24,918 nucleotides of DNA from Christiangramia sp. (GTDB lineage: Bacteria; Bacteroidota; Bacteroidia; Flavobacteriales; Flavobacteriaceae): NCBI GenBank assembly GCA_024635735.1, contig JAGXII010000020.1:1-24918 (forward strand). Direction: 5' to 3'. The notes below the pieces were generated by a model that saw nothing but the letters and a program-made list of their open reading frames with translations, had not been told where the DNA came from and searched no databases. The translations under genes and the position numbers were made by a program. Positions 7,348-15,344 of this stretch are shown one piece after another (within the stretch, counting starts at the first letter, position 1; each line of letters begins with the position of its first letter).

Positions 7348-9255
7348 TTATAAAATTTGAAAAACAACTGCTGCCAATGGCGGAATGGTTATTTTAGCTG
7401 AATAGTCCCTGGCGTGTAAAGGTTTTTTTTCAATTTTTACAGGTTTGTTTTTAACTCCGGAACCTCCATATTTACTGTCATCAGAATTAAAAATTTCTTT
7501 TAGCTTCCCGGAATGAGGTAGTCCTATGCCATAATCATTAAGAACAGAAGGGGTGAAATTGCAAACCACAATCACTGAATCTTTAGGATCTTTTCCCTTT
7601 CTTATAAAACTCAAGACTGAATTTTGACTGTCATCGTAGGCGATCCATTCAAAACCTTCGGCACTAAATTGCTTTTCATGGAGCGCAGGCTGATTTTTAT
7701 AAAGTTTATTTAGCGCGATCATAAGGTCTTTAATTCCCTTATTCGGAGCATTTTCAAGTAGGTGCCAGTCGAGGCTGGTATCGTAATTCCATTCTTCATA
7801 CTGTCCAATTTCGGCACCCATAAATAAGAGTTTTGCTCCCGGATGCGTAAACATATAAGATAAAAGAAGTCTCATGTTGGCAAATCGCTGCCACTCATCA
7901 CCAGGCATTCTTCCCAGCAGGGATTTTTTCCCGTAAACCACTTCATCATGACTCAGAGGAAGTGCAAAATTTTCGGTGAAAGTATACGTCATACTGAAGG
8001 TGATATCGTTTTGATGATATCGCCTGTAAATAGAATCCTTTTTAAAGTATTCCAGCGTGTCGTGCATCCATCCCATCATCCATTTCATTCCAAAACCAAG
8101 TCCGCCAAGATCTACCGGTCTCGAGACCATCGGGAAAGAAGTGGATTCTTCAGCGATTGTTTGTATGCCTTCAAAACTGCCATACACTTCTGTATTCAGT
8201 TCTTTGAAAAAGCTAATGGCATCAAGGTTTTCCCTGCCGCCATGTTCATTTGGTTCCCATTCACCATCTTCCCTGGAATAATCCAGATATAACATGGAGG
8301 CTACGGCATCTACACGAAGCCCGTCTGCATGGTATTTATCCAGCCAGAAGACTGCATTACTTATAAGGAACGAGCGTACCTCGTTGCGGCCGTAATTAAA
8401 AATAAGGCTCTTCCAGTCAGGATGGTAACCTTTTTTTGGGTCGGGATGTTCGTATAAATGTGATCCGTCAAATTGTCCCAGGCCGTGTTTATCATCGGGG
8501 AAGTGGGATGGAACCCAGTCCAGAATAACTCCAATCCCGGCTTTATGAAAAGCATCCATGAGTTCCATAAATTCCTGCGGATCTCCAAACCTTGAGGTGG
8601 GAGCAAAATAACCCGTTAACTGGTAACCCCAGGAAGGCCCGTAAGGATACTCCATTATTGGCATAAATTCTACGTGGGTGAACCCTAATTCTTTTACATA
8701 ACTCACAAGCTCATCGGCCATTTCAGAATAAGTAAGAGAACGGTGCTCATCCATATTTTTTCTCCAGGAGCCTAAATGGACTTCATAAATGGAAAATGGC
8801 TTATCCAACGTATTCTTTTCTTTTCTGGTAGACATATATTTTTTGTCTTTCCACTTATAGTCCAGATCCCACACGATAGAAGCGGTATTTGGCGGAAGCT
8901 CGCAGCGAAGTGCATAAGGATCGGCCTTTTCAAGCTTCATATCATTATTATGAGATTGAATCTTGTATTTATATTTATCACCTTTTTTTACGCCGGGAAT
9001 AAAGCCTTCCCATATCCCGCTATCATTCCATCTTACATTTAAAGGATGATCACCTTCGATCCAGTAATTGAAATCTCCAATTACTGAAACATGTTTTGCA
9101 GACGGGGCCCAGACAGCGAAATAAACGCCTTCCTCACCATTCAGTTCCATGGGATGTGAACCAAACTTTTCATAGAGCCTGAAATGTTTTCCTGCCCGGA
9201 ATAGGGATATATCGAAATCTGAAAATAAAGAGTGTACCTGTACTTCTTTTTTCAT
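7348..9255 (-). CDS. glgB: 1,4-alpha-glucan branching enzyme (GH13_9)
   Basis: GlgB cuts alpha-1,4-glucan chains and re-attaches them through alpha-1,6 bonds. The 635-aa protein has an N-terminal CBM48 module (about 30-125, VYFAVWAPSAKHVSVIGDFNYW), the GH13 barrel and a C-terminal all-beta domain. All four conserved regions are intact: DWVPSHFP, GLRVDAVAS with nucleophile Asp316, TIAEEST with acid/base Glu369, and LSHDEVVYGK with Asp437. The spacings 316-369-437 equal those of Escherichia coli GlgB (405-458-526). The extra N-terminal module of the E. coli enzyme is absent, as in many shorter GlgB proteins. It starts 7 bases after the maltokinase stop, so the two are co-transcribed and probably translationally coupled. 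In this context it acts on the polymer made by GlgE. Confidence 0.95.
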   Translation of the reverse strand: MKKEVQVHSLFSDFDISLFRAGKHFRLYEKFGSHPMELNGEEGVYFAVWAPSAKHVSVIGDFNYWIEGDHPLNVRWNDSGIWEGFIPGVKKGDKYKYKIQSHNNDMKLEKADPYALRCELPPNTASIVWDLDYKWKDKKYMSTRKEKNTLDKPFSIYEVHLGSWRKNMDEHRSLTYSEMADELVSYVKELGFTHVEFMPIMEYPYGPSWGYQLTGYFAPTSRFGDPQEFMELMDAFHKAGIGVILDWVPSHFPDDKHGLGQFDGSHLYEHPDPKKGYHPDWKSLIFNYGRNEVRSFLISNAVFWLDKYHADGLRVDAVASMLYLDYSREDGEWEPNEHGGRENLDAISFFKELNTEVYGSFEGIQTIAEESTSFPMVSRPVDLGGLGFGMKWMMGWMHDTLEYFKKDSIYRRYHQNDITFSMTYTFTENFALPLSHDEVVYGKKSLLGRMPGDEWQRFANMRLLLSYMFTHPGAKLLFMGAEIGQYEEWNYDTSLDWHLLENAPNKGIKDLMIALNKLYKNQPALHEKQFSAEGFEWIAYDDSQNSVLSFIRKGKDPKDSVIVVCNFTPSVLNDYGIGLPHSGKLKEIFNSDDSKYGGSGVKNKPVKIEKKPLHARDYSAKITIPPLAAVVFQIL

Positions 9256-9262
9256 AGTATTT

Positions 9263-10900
9263 TTAATTTTTCTTATTCTTTAATATGCTGGAAATTCCTC
9301 TCAGCGGGATAATGGTCCAGCGGGGCCTGGAATTTAGTTCATATCCCAGTTCATAAACTGCTTTTTCAAGCAGGCAATAATCCAGCAGAAATTCTATTTC
9401 CCGTTTATAGCCAATATTAAGGTTTTCTTCCTGAACTTTCTTTACATATGTCTCCATAAAGACGGCAATCATATATTTATAAAGAACTTCCCCGGCTTTA
9501 AAAAGATCTTCTTTTGAGCTTCCAAAATCGTCATTATTAAAAATCGTTGAATAAATCGCGTAATGGAAAGACCGGAACATCCCTGCGACATCCTTTAACG
9601 GGGGCTGTTTTACTTTCCTGTCCTGGATGGTACTTTCCGGTTCCCCTACGAAGTCCAGGAGATAGAAGTCATCTTCGTGAACAAGTACCTGGCCCAGGTG
9701 ATAATCGCCATGGATCCTTATGCGTTCGCTTTTCATTTTGGTCCAGTTGAAATTGAGAAAATGCTCTCTAATTTCTTTTTTCCGGTCCAGAAAATCTTTT
9801 GCAAGTTCCATGGCTTCACCTTCCAGTTTGTGCATATTATTCTCAATAGTATTCACACGGTTCTGAAACATATATATGAGCCTGTTTTTTAACCATACCG
9901 CATAATCACCATTGTATTTGGTGGGTGTGAAAGCCGTATCCTGCATATCGCTTCCAAGGGCGATATGCATTTCAGCAGTTCTAAGGGCCAGTTTCGAAAC
10001 TTTCAGGAATAAATTTAGTCCCGCAAAATCTATAATTTCAGGTGGAATATTGCTTATGGGTTGTCTTTGATAAAGATTTATATCTGGTAAACTCGACGGA
10101 TTGATCCTCTTTTTCTTGAGATTGGCAAAAACCGATTTTAATTCGGTTAACATGTATTTCCAGGCGTCGCCTTCATTTTCCAACAGCTCCTGCATAAGGG
10201 CCAGAGTTATAGTATCACCACTATCAAGAGCAAGGTTCACGCTACCTACATAGGCTGGTGTGTTGTGGAAGTTACTTTTTTCAGTTAGGAACCGGCTGAT
10301 CTCATAATCGGGATTCTTGCTGGTATATATTCTTCGGAAGAACTTCATCACACAATTATCATTATATATAATTGAGGTATTGCTTTGTTCTCCACCCATA
10401 AATTTTGAGGATTTATATTTTACGGGCTTCACGGTTTCGGATCTGTGATAAATAATTTTTTGGTTAGAATTGTCAGAAGCCATAACCTTATTGAAAATAA
10501 GCTCTCTGAAATCCTCAATATGAATAGCGTCAATGAGATAGCCTTCCTTTCCTTTAAAATTTACCTTGCCAATAAAAGTATTTGTTTCCAGGGGGTCTTC
10601 AGATTCTGAAATAAAGCTTAGTGGAATAAAATAGTTTTGAAAGAAAGCTTCACTAAAATTAATCTCTATAAGGACGCCGTAATAAGTATTTTTTTCAGAG
10701 GTTAACTTGCTATAATTTACAACTTCAATATATTTTAAGGTACTTGACTTTCCGGCATACCAGCGTTTCTTCAGAATATAATTTTCCAGAATTTCTGTGC
10801 TGAAAGTCTTGACAAATTCTGAATCTTCAAACGCATGTTTCCAGTCAGATTTAAACCGGAAATTTGAATCCTGAACTTTTGGTATAGCCTTATCTGACAT
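9263..10900 (-). CDS. mak: maltokinase (Mak/Pep2-like), stand-alone
   Basis: Maltokinase phosphorylates maltose with ATP to maltose-1-phosphate, the substrate of GlgE. The family is often fused to trehalose synthase, so databases may give that name, but there is no GH13 domain here. Visible family features are KKRWYAGKSS near the N-terminus, MGGEQSNTSIIY, the catalytic block RIHGDYHLGQVL, LLDFVGEPE (Asp416), PPLKDVAGMFRSFHYA, and the end RPRWTIIPLRGI. The block usually reads DFEGEP, and here Val418 replaces the first Glu. The frame is open to 10969, which would overlap glgE by 64 bases. I prefer the ATG at 10898-10900 (MSDKAIPKVQ), 5 bases after the glgE stop, giving 545 residues. It is longer than the actinobacterial enzyme of about 450 residues. 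The substrate assignment rests on family and operon context. Confidence 0.88.
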   Translation of the reverse strand: MSDKAIPKVQDSNFRFKSDWKHAFEDSEFVKTFSTEILENYILKKRWYAGKSSTLKYIEVVNYSKLTSEKNTYYGVLIEINFSEAFFQNYFIPLSFISESEDPLETNTFIGKVNFKGKEGYLIDAIHIEDFRELIFNKVMASDNSNQKIIYHRSETVKPVKYKSSKFMGGEQSNTSIIYNDNCVMKFFRRIYTSKNPDYEISRFLTEKSNFHNTPAYVGSVNLALDSGDTITLALMQELLENEGDAWKYMLTELKSVFANLKKKRINPSSLPDINLYQRQPISNIPPEIIDFAGLNLFLKVSKLALRTAEMHIALGSDMQDTAFTPTKYNGDYAVWLKNRLIYMFQNRVNTIENNMHKLEGEAMELAKDFLDRKKEIREHFLNFNWTKMKSERIRIHGDYHLGQVLVHEDDFYLLDFVGEPESTIQDRKVKQPPLKDVAGMFRSFHYAIYSTIFNNDDFGSSKEDLFKAGEVLYKYMIAVFMETYVKKVQEENLNIGYKREIEFLLDYCLLEKAVYELGYELNSRPRWTIIPLRGISSILKNKKN

Positions 10901-10905
10901 TCTAA

Positions 10906-12849
10906 TTATATTTTGTGAATTTTGAATAAATGGAATGGCATGGCCGGATGTAATTCCACATAACACCATTCCTCGTTCCAGTTATAGGAATTGCCTGTAA
11001 TCAAATCTTCAACCCGTATTGCCTGCCCGTCGTGAAGTCCAAGTTCGTGGCGAGGGACTTTTACCGATCCCTGTTTTTGATAATAGGGATCCAGGCTTAC
11101 CACCATAAGCGTCTGGTTTTCTTTGTTATCATCATATTTATAATAGGCCATTAAGCCGTCATCATGGATGTCACAGAACTGGATATTGTTGGTTTGTTGT
11201 AAGGAAGAATTGGCTTTGCGGGCTTCATTTATTTTAGAAATGATTCTCATAAGCTTATTTTCTGCCTGCCAGTCCCAGTGGCTGATCTGATATTTTTCAG
11301 AATCCAGGTATTCTTCTTTACCAGGGACAGCATCTGAGACCATAAATTCGAAAACGGGACCGTAGATACCGGTATTTGAACTTAAAGTAGCCGCAAGAAA
11401 ATATCTTATCATAAACATAGATTCATTAGCTCCCTGCAAATGATATGGATTGATATCGGGCGTATTTGGCCAGAAGTTAGGCCTGAAATACTCTTTTAGG
11501 TCACTTTTGGTTAATTCGTTCACATATTCAATAAGTTCATGCTTGGTATTTCTCCATGTGAAATAAGTATAAGACTGAGTAAAGCCCTGTTTTGCCAGTT
11601 GCTTCATAATCTTAGGACGGGTAAAGGCTTCTGAAAGAAAAAGAATATCAGGATGTTTTTTTTTCACTTCGGCTATTAGCCACCCCCAGAAATAAAATGG
11701 TTTTGTATGCGGGTTGTCTACTCTGAAGATTCGTACGCCTGCTTCCTCAATCCAGTAAAAGACTGTGTCGAGAAACTCTTTCCACATTTTCTTCCATTCT
11801 TTAGATTCAAAATAAATGGGCAGGATGTCCTGATATTTCTTCGGAGGATTCTCTGCATATTGGATGCTGCCATCCGGTCTCCATCTAAACCAGTTAGGGT
11901 GCTCTTTTACGAAAGGATGATCTGGAGCAGCCTGAAGCGCGAAGTCCATCGCGACCTCAATTCCCATTTCCCTGGCTTTTTCTACCAGAGATTTAAAATC
12001 TTTTAAATCACCCAGTTCGGGATGTATATCTTTGTGTCCGCCTTTTTCTGAACCAATTCCCCAGGGTGAACCCACATCATCGTGTGAGGCATTGGTAGCG
12101 TTGTTTTTCCCTTTACGGTTTACCTCGCCAATAGGATGGATTGGTGGGAAATATAAAGTATCGAATCCCATTCCGGCTATTCTTGGCAGGAGGTTCTCAC
12201 AATCTTTAAAAGTTCCATGCTTTCCTTCTTCCTCTGAAGCCGATCTGGGGAAGAATTCATACCAGGTACTGAATCGTGCTTTTAGTCGGTCTACATACAC
12301 CTGGTAATTTCTGGTTTCAAAGGGTACTGCTTTGTGAGGATATTTTAAGAGCAGTTTCTCAAGCTCGGGATCCAGGCAAATATTGGCGGCCTCTTCGTAT
12401 TTTTCTTTATCGGTAAATGCGGTGATAGCCCCCTTAATTAATACTGCTTCGGTTTTTGAACATTTTTTAAGCAGAGGTTTTAGAATTTCTGCACCATCAA
12501 GCAATTCTGAGGTCACCTTCTGGCCATCCTGAATCTTTTTAATGATTCCGTAACGCCAGTTGAGACCGTGATCTTCCCAGCCCTGTATGTGATATTCGTA
12601 TTCACCCTGTTTTTCAACCTTAAAAAATCCTTCCCATAATTCGTTATAGGTAGGGTTCATTCTTACTTCATTCCAGGAGCGCTGGGATTTATGCTTAAAG
12701 AAAATAGAAGCCTGGATTAGATCATGCCCGTCGCCAAAAATATCTGCCTTTACCTCTACAATTTCATTAATCACTCTTCTTATTGGATAGTCTCCACAAT
12801 TGATTATCGGGCTTATATTTTCAATTACTATTCTACTTTTTTCCAGCAT
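10906..12849 (-). CDS. glgE: alpha-1,4-glucan:maltose-1-phosphate maltosyltransferase (GH13_3)
   Basis: GlgE transfers maltosyl units from maltose-1-phosphate to the non-reducing end of alpha-1,4-glucan. The 647-aa protein has the N-terminal beta domain of the family (about 1-110, with WEGFFKVEKQGEYEYHIQGWEDHG). The barrel carries YFPPIHPIGEVNRKGKNN, MDFALQAAPDHPF, FRVDNPHTKP with nucleophile Asp378, LFLSEAFTRP with acid/base Glu407, and NTPDINPYH with Asp465. The Asp-Glu spacing of 29 matches Streptomyces GlgE1 (394 and 423). It is the first gene of the minus-strand operon glgE-mak-glgB-GH31. The start at 12849 gives the expected N-terminus. The 228-base region upstream is shared with a divergent lipoprotein gene, and I found no clear promoter for this side, which fits control by an activator. 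Confidence 0.95.
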   Translation of the reverse strand: MLEKSRIVIENISPIINCGDYPIRRVINEIVEVKADIFGDGHDLIQASIFFKHKSQRSWNEVRMNPTYNELWEGFFKVEKQGEYEYHIQGWEDHGLNWRYGIIKKIQDGQKVTSELLDGAEILKPLLKKCSKTEAVLIKGAITAFTDKEKYEEAANICLDPELEKLLLKYPHKAVPFETRNYQVYVDRLKARFSTWYEFFPRSASEEEGKHGTFKDCENLLPRIAGMGFDTLYFPPIHPIGEVNRKGKNNATNASHDDVGSPWGIGSEKGGHKDIHPELGDLKDFKSLVEKAREMGIEVAMDFALQAAPDHPFVKEHPNWFRWRPDGSIQYAENPPKKYQDILPIYFESKEWKKMWKEFLDTVFYWIEEAGVRIFRVDNPHTKPFYFWGWLIAEVKKKHPDILFLSEAFTRPKIMKQLAKQGFTQSYTYFTWRNTKHELIEYVNELTKSDLKEYFRPNFWPNTPDINPYHLQGANESMFMIRYFLAATLSSNTGIYGPVFEFMVSDAVPGKEEYLDSEKYQISHWDWQAENKLMRIISKINEARKANSSLQQTNNIQFCDIHDDGLMAYYKYDDNKENQTLMVVSLDPYYQKQGSVKVPRHELGLHDGQAIRVEDLITGNSYNWNEEWCYVELHPAMPFHLFKIHKI

Positions 12850-12976
12850 ACGGGTTGGTTTTTTGATTTTTAAATTACCAGAATCTTAAATTTAAGAAAC
12901 TGATATTGAAAATCGTACGGATTTAGAAACTTGTTTAATTTTTTGACAATTAATTAAGGTTTGGGCAGTCTTATTT

Positions 12977-13008
12977 GTTGTTAACAGTATTATTTTCTTG
13001 TAGGTTTG
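12977..13008 (+). promoter_or_regulatory. Bacteroidetes-type promoter of the cupredoxin-like lipoprotein gene
   Basis: GTTG (12977-12980), 20 bases, then TAGGTTTG (13001-13008) matches the Bacteroidetes primary sigma consensus TTTG-N19-TAnnTTTG closely, with a perfect -7 box. The predicted leader to ATG 13078 is about 65 bases. Confidence 0.65.
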
Positions 13009-13077
13009 ATTAAAATTTAAGAATTTAGAGTTCTCCCCAAAGCTTTTTAAATCAATAACTAACCAATTTCAATTATT

Positions 13078-14064
13078 ATGAATTACAAAAAAATGATTTC
13101 GTTTTTGTGGAGGTTGGCGGTCGTACTTCTACTAATTTCTCCTCTTTCTTCTTGCAAGTCTGATAATAAAAAGGATGAGGAAACTGAATCTGCTCAAAGT
13201 GAAGCAGAAATGACCAAGGCAGAGGATAAAGGTACTGATGCTATAACGGTAACCACCAATGCCATGGAATTTAAGACAAAGGATGAAATTCCATCAGGAT
13301 GGAACACTTTTCAATACAGAAACATGTCTAATGAGACGCATTTCATGATCCTTGAAAAATATCCGGAAGGGAAAGGTCTGGAAGATGCAAAAAAAGAAGT
13401 TGGACCTGTTTTTCAAAAAGGAATGGACCTGTTAATTGAAGGTAAGAATGATGAGGCAATGGCAGAATTTAGCAAATTACCTGAGTGGTTTCAGCAAATA
13501 GAAATGTATGGAGGTACGGGATTAATTTCTCCACAAAGTACAGCTCAGTCTACGGTAAAACTTGTACCGGGAACTTATCTCATTGAGTGTTATGTGAAAA
13601 TGCCCAATGGAGCGTTTCATTCTCTGAACGGAATGTGGAAAGAGATAAAGGTTATTGAAGAAGATTCGGGAAATAAAGAACCGGAAGCCGATTATACTAT
13701 TGAAATTTCAGCCGAAAAAGGAATTTCATTTGATCAAAATGTGAGTTCAGGAGAACATTGGTTTGCTGTAAAATTCACAGACCAGAAAGTTCATGAGAAT
13801 TTTGTAGAACATGACGTACACCTTGTTAGAGTAGGGGAAGGATCTGATATTTCGGCCTTAAATAACTGGATGAACTGGGTTGCGCCAGAGGGTTTGCAGA
13901 CTCCGGCTCCCAAAGGGTTCAAATTTCTGGGAGGTCTTCAGGAAATGGCCGCTGGAAAAACGGGATACTTTACGGCAGACTTAAGGCCCGGTACTTATGC
14001 TTTGATTTCAGAAGTGCCCGATCCTCAGGGCAAGGGGATGCTAAAGACATTCACTGTAAAATAA
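13078..14064 (+). CDS. lipoprotein with two cupredoxin-like modules
   Basis: This 328-aa protein starts with a lipoprotein signal (lipobox LSSC, Cys26) and a charged linker, so it should be anchored in a membrane facing the periplasm. Two similar halves follow (about 55-193 and 204-328). Each has an amphipathic strand after a bracket like SGWNTFQYRNMSNETHFMIL or SGEHWFAVKFTDQKVHENF, an insert of helical or loop character, and a closing PGTY hairpin ending in a K-x-F/I-x-V strand. This is the cupredoxin layout. The first half keeps residues in the places of type-1 copper ligands: His88, Cys171, His181 and Met186 (HSLNGM). Cys171 to His181 is longer than usual. The second half has Ser311 at the Cys position and lacks the second His, so it probably binds no copper. 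Copper binding is an inference. The convergent neighbour is a c-type cytochrome. Confidence 0.7.
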   Translation: MNYKKMISFLWRLAVVLLLISPLSSCKSDNKKDEETESAQSEAEMTKAEDKGTDAITVTTNAMEFKTKDEIPSGWNTFQYRNMSNETHFMILEKYPEGKGLEDAKKEVGPVFQKGMDLLIEGKNDEAMAEFSKLPEWFQQIEMYGGTGLISPQSTAQSTVKLVPGTYLIECYVKMPNGAFHSLNGMWKEIKVIEEDSGNKEPEADYTIEISAEKGISFDQNVSSGEHWFAVKFTDQKVHENFVEHDVHLVRVGEGSDISALNNWMNWVAPEGLQTPAPKGFKFLGGLQEMAAGKTGYFTADLRPGTYALISEVPDPQGKGMLKTFTVK

Positions 14065-14067
14065 AAG

Positions 14068-14096
14068 AAAAAATCCCGCTTTTGGCGGGATTTTTT
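14068..14096. terminator. bidirectional intrinsic terminator
   Basis: AAAAAATCCCGC (14068-14079) pairs perfectly with GCGGGATTTTTT (14085-14096) around a TTTTG loop. The A and T flanks give a U-tract on both strands. It serves the + lipoprotein gene ending at 14064 and the - cytochrome gene whose stop codon is at 14098-14100. Confidence 0.92.
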
Positions 14097-14097
14097 C

Positions 14098-14736
14098 TTA
14101 TCCTTTTGAAATACTGTCTAACTTATTAGGTGGTATTGGTGCAGGAACCGCATTATTCACTGGATCTATAGTTTTAAGATATTTAAACATAGATTCCAGA
14201 TCTTCATCGGTTAATTTAGCAAAGTTCTGCCATGGCATTGGTGGGAGTAGATCCCTGCCGCTCTTGTGACCTTTGTATTTACCTTCCCTAAGCGCGGTGA
14301 TGAATTGTTCTTTTGTCCAGGTGCCAATACCGGTATCATCGGGAGTAAGGTTTGCAGCGTATGATACTCCCCAGGGTCCTACCGTGGCTGTAAAATTAGG
14401 TGAAAAGAGTATCCATCCTTTATTTATCGCATCCATACTTAAAGGAGGTAAGCTACTTTTCGCAGGATGACCTGCTAAGAACATTCCAGGTTCATCTTCC
14501 GGACCTCTTTCTCCCATTCTTTTGGGAGTGTGGCAATCTGTACAGCCAATAGTAGCAACAATATATTCGCCTTTTTTAATACTGTCTGCCTGTGTCATTT
14601 GTTTTTTCTCAGGCACCTTATCATAGTTCTTGTCATTACATGAACTAAGCGTTGCAAAAAGGAATACCGCAAGAATTAAATAGGAGAAGTCTGTAACAAA
14701 AACCTCCCGATTTTTGAATTTAATTGGATTTAACAT
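14098..14736 (-). CDS. c-type cytochrome lipoprotein (monohaem)
   Basis: This 212-aa protein has an export signal with a lipobox (FATLSSC, Cys33), so it should be a membrane-anchored periplasmic lipoprotein. The haem-binding motif is CTDCH (Cys65, Cys68, His69). LPPMPW offers Met167 as the likely sixth ligand. The C-terminal helix LTDEDLESMFKYLKTI is typical of class I cytochrome c. The segment between them (GPWGVSYAANLTPDDTGIGTWTKEQFITALREGK) is the one seen in diverse single-haem dehydrogenase-associated cytochromes. It should carry single electrons in the periplasm, but the partner is not in the window. The signal has an unusually long N-terminal region, so the true start could be a little downstream. 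It is convergent with the cupredoxin-like gene, and both may belong to periplasmic electron transfer. Confidence 0.88.
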   Translation of the reverse strand: MLNPIKFKNREVFVTDFSYLILAVFLFATLSSCNDKNYDKVPEKKQMTQADSIKKGEYIVATIGCTDCHTPKRMGERGPEDEPGMFLAGHPAKSSLPPLSMDAINKGWILFSPNFTATVGPWGVSYAANLTPDDTGIGTWTKEQFITALREGKYKGHKSGRDLLPPMPWQNFAKLTDEDLESMFKYLKTIDPVNNAVPAPIPPNKLDSISKG

Positions 14737-14866
14737 AATAGTAATTTGATTGGTTGAGTAGTTCTAAATTAGTCTAACTTTTTGAATGTTAGTAAAATAA
14801 TCGCCCAACGTCATTAAAATTATGATGATTTACATTGCCTTACAATTAGTAATTACTTTAGATTCT

Positions 14867-14874
14867 TATTTTTG
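14867..14874 (+). promoter_or_regulatory. -7 box TATTTTTG just before the RNA methyltransferase start
   Basis: TATTTTTG is a perfect -7 element and ends 5 bases before the ATG at 14880. If used, the mRNA would be leaderless or nearly so. No good TTTG partner lies at 19-20 bases upstream, which lowers confidence. Confidence 0.4.
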
Positions 14875-14879
14875 AATTC

Positions 14880-15344
14880 ATGGAGGTAGATAATCTTGAA
14901 CAGGGATTCTTTGGGATTGGAATCCAAAATGGGAAGACCCCGGAAAATCTTGGAGTCTTATGGCGTTCTGCTCAGAATATGGGTGCCAGTTTTATTTTTA
15001 CCATTGGTAATCGTTATGCTAAACAGGCTTGTGATACTCATAAAGCGGTAGGCGCCATGCCTTATTTTCATTACGAAACATTTGAGGATTTTTATGAGCA
15101 CCTTCCCAAAGGTGCAATGCTCGTAGGAGTTGAACTCACTGAAAAAGCAAAACCTCTGGAGTCTTTCCAACATCCAAGACGCTGTGTTTATTTGCTAGGG
15201 GCTGAGGACCACGGTTTATCTAAAGAAGCTATTGAAAAAGCGCATTTTCTGATAAAATTCAGGTCCAGGCTTAGCCTCAATGTTTCAGTTGCGGGAAGTA
15301 TTATGACCGCAGTTCTAAAGAAGACTTCTCCACCTGATCTATAA
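14880..15344 (+). CDS. SpoU/TrmH-family (SPOUT) RNA methyltransferase
   Basis: This 154-aa protein is a minimal SPOUT methyltransferase, a fold with a knotted S-adenosylmethionine site. The three motifs of the SpoU family are present: motif 1 NLGVLWRSAQNMGA (Asn23, Arg29), motif 2 LLGAEDHGLS (107-114), and motif 3 SLNVSVAGSI (132-141). No extra N-terminal RNA-binding domain exists, as in TrmL-type enzymes, which 2'-O-methylate the tRNA wobble base. The exact RNA target cannot be read from the sequence. The ATG lies immediately after a perfect -7 promoter box. The stop overlaps by 6 bases the stop of the convergent neighbour, so no terminator separates the two genes. Confidence 0.88.
   Translation: MEVDNLEQGFFGIGIQNGKTPENLGVLWRSAQNMGASFIFTIGNRYAKQACDTHKAVGAMPYFHYETFEDFYEHLPKGAMLVGVELTEKAKPLESFQHPRRCVYLLGAEDHGLSKEAIEKAHFLIKFRSRLSLNVSVAGSIMTAVLKKTSPPDL

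Noticed and set aside
10901..10969. Upstream in-frame extension of the maltokinase (start at 10969)
   Set aside because: It would lie almost wholly inside the glgE 3' end and adds residues without family similarity. The ATG at 10900, 5 bases after the glgE stop, fits operon spacing.
12850..12976. A standard promoter for glgE on the minus strand
   Set aside because: TAAATTTA and TACGATTTTC resemble parts of the -7 box but neither has an upstream TTTG at about 19 bases, so nothing is called.
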